A stretch of 64,000 nucleotides of DNA from Gyrodactylus bullatarudis (lineage: Eukaryota; Platyhelminthes; Monogenea; Gyrodactylidea; Gyrodactylidae): contig SSNU01000177.1 in NCBI GenBank assembly GCA_012064415.1, forward strand, positions 125,855 through 189,854, read 5' to 3'. Position numbers and translations under genes: made by a program. Positions 60,253-64,000 of this stretch are shown here, piece after piece (the stretch's first letter is position 1; every line of letters begins with the position of its first letter). Below the pieces are notes generated by a model, which saw only the letters and a list, made by a program, of their open reading frames with translations, had not been told where the DNA came from and ran no database searches.

Positions 60253-60692
60253 TATATCATTAGAATCGTCTCTTCAAGCTTGATCAGAAAATCACCTTGG
60301 CTAAAAATCGATTATTTGCAAAACCCCTAATAAGCTTCAGAATTTGCAATTACTATTAATCATTCAAAGTAAAAACGAAAAATTATATTTTTATAATAAC
60401 TGAGTTTGCTGTATAATAGCTTTCAAAATCATTTTTACACATACATTTACAATGCAAAGGGTTAATCAAATTTTTTAAACTTGTAAAACTGATTCATGAG
60501 TGGAAAAAGAAATCAGTTATTAGTCCATTATAAGTATGAGAAAAACTACCAAAAGACACCTTAATAGCTACCAAGGAAATTGGAGGCCCACACCAAGCTA
60601 TAATGTAGTGTCTTAGTGCTAGGATTCTCAAGAAAAGAGGTCCTAAGCTAGCAATTCCAGACTCACCAAGTAGAAAAATCAAATTTCTCGCG

Positions 60693-61085
60693 ATGGAAAA
60701 AAGATTTCCGTGTTCAAAGATAAAATTTCAAGGGAAACAACTAGCAAAAATCGAGAAAATTCTCAAGCCCCTACCCACACCAAAGTTCAGTTCAACTCAA
60801 AACACAAGTGTAAATCAAGCTGAAAACCAAGAGAAGTTGGCTGTAGTCAAAAATCACCACACACAAGTGCAGAGTTCAGTCCTAGCAACAAGTGTACTGT
60901 TGGCAAAATGTGAAAAATCCAAGAAGTCAACAGTAGTTGATAATCAAATTAAAAGCCAACCTGCAATTAACACTAGGGTAGATTCGACCAATAAACCCTA
61001 AATTAAGCGAAAACGGAAGAGAAACAGTGGCCAGTTACTAATGGATGAATTCTTGAAAGGCCCTAATTTACTAAAGAGGCAGAAG
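60693..61085 (+). pseudogene. PLE C-terminal region
   Basis: The frame of 102 residues (KFSSTQNTSVNQAENQEKLA, KKSTVVDNQIKSQP) ends at a stop and continues as KRKRNSGQLLMDEFLKGPNL. It resembles the tail of the 28480-30700 PLE (PKFTSTQAQ, VDNKT) and ends in the SGQLxxDxFLK motif. A decayed hammerhead follows at 61190. No polymerase or nuclease is present. Confidence 0.65.
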
Positions 61086-61189
61086 TAATGAGTCCATGGA
61101 TACAGGATTGCTCTCCCCCATCCCCAAATTGAAGGATCTCTTTAACCAATGGAAGAGCACAAAATATTGCATTGTAAAAGTATAAAATT

Positions 61190-61223
61190 GAGTCTGAAGA
61201 GACGAATAAAACGTTTATCACTT
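61190..61223 (+). ncRNA. Decayed hammerhead at PLE 3' end
   Basis: GAGT, core CTGAAGA (61194-61200), GAC, GAATAAAACGTTTATC, then ACTT. The pseudoknot helix and one conserved A are lost. An AGTATAAAATTG box lies directly upstream. Confidence 0.5.
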
Positions 61224-61251
61224 ATTATTCGCTTGTTTTCTAATCTTCCTA

Positions 61252-62020
61252 ATGAATCCAAACCAGAATAGTAATATCTTAGATGAAGTTCCACAATATT
61301 ACCGTTCTAAAATAAAATTTCAACTTAATTTGAGATCTTGTTCAAGATCCATTCAGCGTTATTTGAATAGAAATCCTAATGTCTTCTGGGCAAGACCCAA
61401 AACAGTTCCGAATTTAAAAAGTACAAGGCAAAGACTGGACAACTGATTAAATAGTCGAGAATCAAGAAGTTATCTTCTCAGATAAGAAAAAAATCAACCT
61501 AGATGGTCCTGATGGACTAACTTTTTGTTAGATTGACAAATCTATGCCAAAGCTTACTTGTTTCAAAGGAGAATTGGGAGGCGGTAGTGTCAGGGTTTGG
61601 GGATTCATAACAGCAAAAAGTACTGGTAGTATAATGGATTAAACTCTTATTTCGAATTCGTGTCAAAAGTTGTTAGAAGATCAACTATTGCCCTTCAGAG
61701 AGAGAATGACTAATGGAAAATTCGTTTTCAGCCATATAATGAGCTATGCTATTGATCTGCTATAACAAGAAAATGATTTTCTAAAAGAATAAAGGAAGAG
61801 GTATTAGCTTTACCAACTCGAAGGCCAGATTCGAAACCCATTGAGAATCTCTAAGGGATTTTGACGCGAAAAGTATACGAAAATGGAAAAATATTTCTAT
61901 ACAGGCACGAATTGATATACTTGGAGAGTGAAACCAATTGGTAAAGAAATCATTGAAAGTCTTTACAAATTGATGCCAGAAAGATATCTAAGTATAGTTA
62001 TAAATTTTACGCAATAAAAG
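61252..62020 (+). pseudogene. Tc1-like transposase relic
   Basis: The N-terminal frame has a helix-turn-helix-like segment (CSRSIQRYLNRNPNVFWARP). Then come EVIFSDKKKINLDGPDG (first catalytic block with Asp), GGGSVRVWGFITAK, and RRPDSKPIENL where active members have a PDLNPIE-type block. It continues LTRKVYENG. At least six stops and several frame changes show long decay. It lies in an intron of host gene 2. Confidence 0.85.
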
Positions 62021-62511
62021 GTAAAAATTTTAATTTGTCGTTGAATGAAAAATAGCGGATTCTAAAACTTATTAGCGGTATAAAATACAAATCTGTATAT
62101 CAACTGATAAAAATTTTGTTCGATGATGACTTATAATAACCGAGTGATTGCCAAATTAAGTGGTAACAATTTTTATGTCGACCACTATAGCAGTTTTTGA
62201 TAAAACATGAAAAAAAAATTTTTTTTTTCATTTCTACTTGATAGTAGATTGAAGTTATATTAAAAAATAGAAACATGCCTTTCAATTTAGATTCTTTAGC
62301 ATTGTAAAAAAGTATATTAATACCAATTCCATATTAGCTCATGCTTTTAGTCAAATAATGCAAAATAATATTTCCAATATTCTTCTATTTAAACTTGGTT
62401 ATGCTTGAGAAGCATTATAATTTTAGTTTTAATCAATGTGTCAATAAAATTTATCTGAATTAAAGGTTATTAGAGTTAAACAAAGAGATTCCAATGAAAA
62501 ATTACAGAAAC

Positions 62512-62597
62512 TAGTTTTCAAACTATATATTATGATGAATATGATTACGAGGCCAATGATGACTCCAGCTGTTGTCCCAAAGATTATATATTCTTGC
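62512..62597 (-). CDS. Host gene 2, transmembrane exon
   Basis: Minus-strand exon reading QEYIIFGTTAGVIIGLVIIF then IIIYSLKTS, a single membrane helix of about 23 residues with a GxxxG-like TTAGVIIG face. Acceptor TTTTAG lies before 62597; an alternative AG four bases on (GCAAG) would fit the doubtful upstream exon better. A weak donor A/GTTTCT after 62512 gives phase 1, matching the tail exon at 59931. Together they suggest a single-pass membrane protein with an intracellular C-terminus. Exon borders are tentative. Confidence 0.55.
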
Positions 62598-62913
62598 CTA
62601 AAAGTAAAAAATGACATGATAAATTTTCTAATCGAACATATTCGAACTATGGAAATCATTAACTTTGCAATTAAGCGAAAACCCCCTTGGGAAAATTCGA
62701 TAAGTATTTAATGAAAGAAGATAAATAATAAAGAGGACAATTTGTTACCAGGTAAAAGAACTGTTAAAGTTTGAAGATAAAACTGTTCTGTACATTTCAG
62801 GTAATAATTTCAGTGAAAAATATTTCTAAAAGGAAAAGGCATCAAAAGTAAATTATGATGATTATGGTAACTATTGAGTTGCTGTGAAGAATTGTGTTAT
62901 TTTTAAGTTCTAC

Positions 62914-63084
62914 CTCTTCTCGTCTTCTCTTTTGAAGAGGTTTGTGATGCCGGGAGATTTCTTTCCATTGGTTTAGGTAAGTTCATTGGTTTCACATGAT
63001 TGTTTTGGACGCATGGTTTAGATGTAACCATTTTTCCCTGATGGTTTGTAAAGTATTTAATGCCCATGTCCCCCCCCCAAACTG
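62914..63084 (-). CDS. Host gene 2, possible upstream exon
   Basis: An open minus-strand frame reads MGIKYFTNHQGKMVTSKPCV, HVKPMNLPKPMERN and SKEKTRRG, ending at a plausible donor AGAAGAG/GTAGAA. It is hydrophilic, as expected before the membrane helix. The acceptor is uncertain, a run of eight C lies at the start, and the phase fits the next exon only with the alternative acceptor. It may be spurious. Confidence 0.3.
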
Positions 63085-63180
63085 TAATTATTATGATCTG
63101 AAATGTACAGAAAAATTTTATTTCCAAACTTTAACAGGAACCAATTGGAAAATTGTCAATCTAGACCAATAAAGTTCTCT

Positions 63181-63350
63181 TTATTATTTGCAAAACTAGC
63201 ATTTATATGGCATGAACCACACTGATGAGTATGCCTGAAATAGATATCTTTATTTGTGAAATAATCTGGCATCTTCTTGAATACGCTTATGACATAGATA
63301 GCTCAGCTCAAAACCATTGTTGAAGAACATCCAAACCAGTCAATCAGTCT
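63181..63350 (+). repeat. PLE-type pseudo-LTR segment
   Basis: It includes a TTTATATGG box, the hammerhead 63209-63258, and the downstream tail GTGAAATAATCTGGCATCTT to GAAGAACATCCAAACCAG. That tail is shared with 5220-5335 and, for its first part, 53725-53745. Confidence 0.7.
63209..63258 (+). ncRNA. Hammerhead ribozyme candidate with GGCAT/ATGCC pseudoknot
   Basis: GGCAT 63209-63213 pairs with ATGCC 63231-63235. Stem I CACA 63218-63221 with TGTG 63255-63258. Core CTGATGA 63222-63228 intact. GAA 63237-63239. Stem III ATAGA/TTTAT with one G-U. Cleavage after T63254. Confidence 0.75.
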
Positions 63351-64000
63351 ATTATAATTTACTAATTATACAATAAAAAGGATAAACCACATATTTGACT
63401 ATAAACAAAAGAGTTTATCACCAATACTCACATTTTCTTAAAAATATTTTCTTTTAGAATAATTTTTTTCAAAACTTTTATTTGTCATTAATATCGATCG
63501 ATAGATTCTCACCAATAGCTCTGTTGTATGCTATCATTACTTTTGGAAATATTTTAAAGCGTCGTAAAAAAATAGAAAATTGTTTAAAAGCCTCATATAA
63601 AATCAAGAATTTGATATTCCTTTTGTTTGAAAATAAAATATTGAGGAAATTTCCTGTTCATCGGACTCCAGGCATCCAGATTTTTAGAAAAAGTTTCATA
63701 GGATGATTCATCAATTATAAGTCAAATTATATAATATCAATGGAATTTTGTCAGAAAATTTATAGTATAGTAGTGCCTCCGTAATGGATGTGGAAAATTA
63801 ACCCTCTTCATCTCTACCCCATTAAAAAAAAATATTCTCAACCTTACTTGAAAGTATGCTCATTAGTTTATTTCGACCCAAAATAAAAAATTTGTTGATT
63901 TTTACACCATTGGAAAGATCTCGATTAATAGATCAAAACTATACCAATTTCTTACTAATTCTGAGTTCAAATAAGCCTATAATTGATAATTAAATTCTTA
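63351..64000. other. Window end, nothing recognised
   Basis: AT-rich sequence. The 74-residue open frame at 63482-63706 has no domain. Upstream exons of host gene 2 would be expected here or beyond. Confidence 0.4.

Noticed and set aside
63071..63078. Run of eight C bases in the AT-rich background
   Set aside because: Too short to mean more than a homopolymer or a sequencing error; it mainly weakens the exon call beside it.

Overview
This is an AT-rich animal genomic window with no operons, no bacterial signals and split genes. The protein families (DEG/ENaC channel, Penelope-like, piggyBac, mariner, Tc1 and integrase relics) suggest an invertebrate, most likely an arthropod. A copepod-like genome is only a low-confidence guess. 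Host coding sequence is sparse and most of the window is transposon sequence.

Host gene 1 lies on the minus strand from 44135 to 6616. Three exons with GT/AG borders and matching phases (44135-43602, 9420-8985, 7322-6616) encode a DEG/ENaC-type sodium channel subunit of about 558 residues. Intron 1 is about 34 kb and holds most of the mobile elements. Host gene 2, also minus, shows only its 3' part: a transmembrane exon (62597-62512), a cytoplasmic-tail exon with the stop codon (59931-59738) and a doubtful upstream exon (63084-62914).

The mobile elements are of several kinds. (1) Penelope-like retroelements (PLEs) of at least four lineages lie at 3.3, 19.9-20.3, 28.5-30.7, 31.4-32.0, 45.1-45.7 and 45.9-47.2 kb, with further 3' ends at 48.5, 52.2, 57.4 and 60.7-61.2 kb. 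(2) About a dozen hammerhead-ribozyme-like motifs lie in or near PLE pseudo-LTR sequence. One class carries an extra covarying helix that would make a pseudoknot, and it often lies between a TATA-like box and AATAAA. A second class has a very short palindromic stem III. (3) A transposon with 617-bp inverted arms (53.95-57.26 kb) codes for an uncharacterised protein with a Cys-x2-Cys insert and candidate Asp/Asp/Glu residues. (4) Three foldback elements have exact 9-bp target duplications (2523-3088, 24026-24512, 25967-26641), one of them nested in another foldback. (5) There is a decayed piggyBac element and TTAA-flanked MITEs. (6) Mariner and Tc1 transposase relics, a LINE 3' end with poly(A), an integrase fragment and tRNA-like repeats are present. 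(7) A very abundant MITE family begins TAAAGCTAGTTGATATGAAG and recurs more than ten times.

The layers can be read in order of insertion. PLE 28480-30700 (6-bp duplication) and a truncated PLE end at 16.3 kb lie inside copies of the abundant MITE. The LINE lies inside an end of the long-arm transposon. A 9-bp-TSD foldback lies inside another foldback. The most interesting signal is the PLE-associated hammerhead set with its covarying pseudoknot helix. All calls come from reading the sequence; no search or folding program was run.
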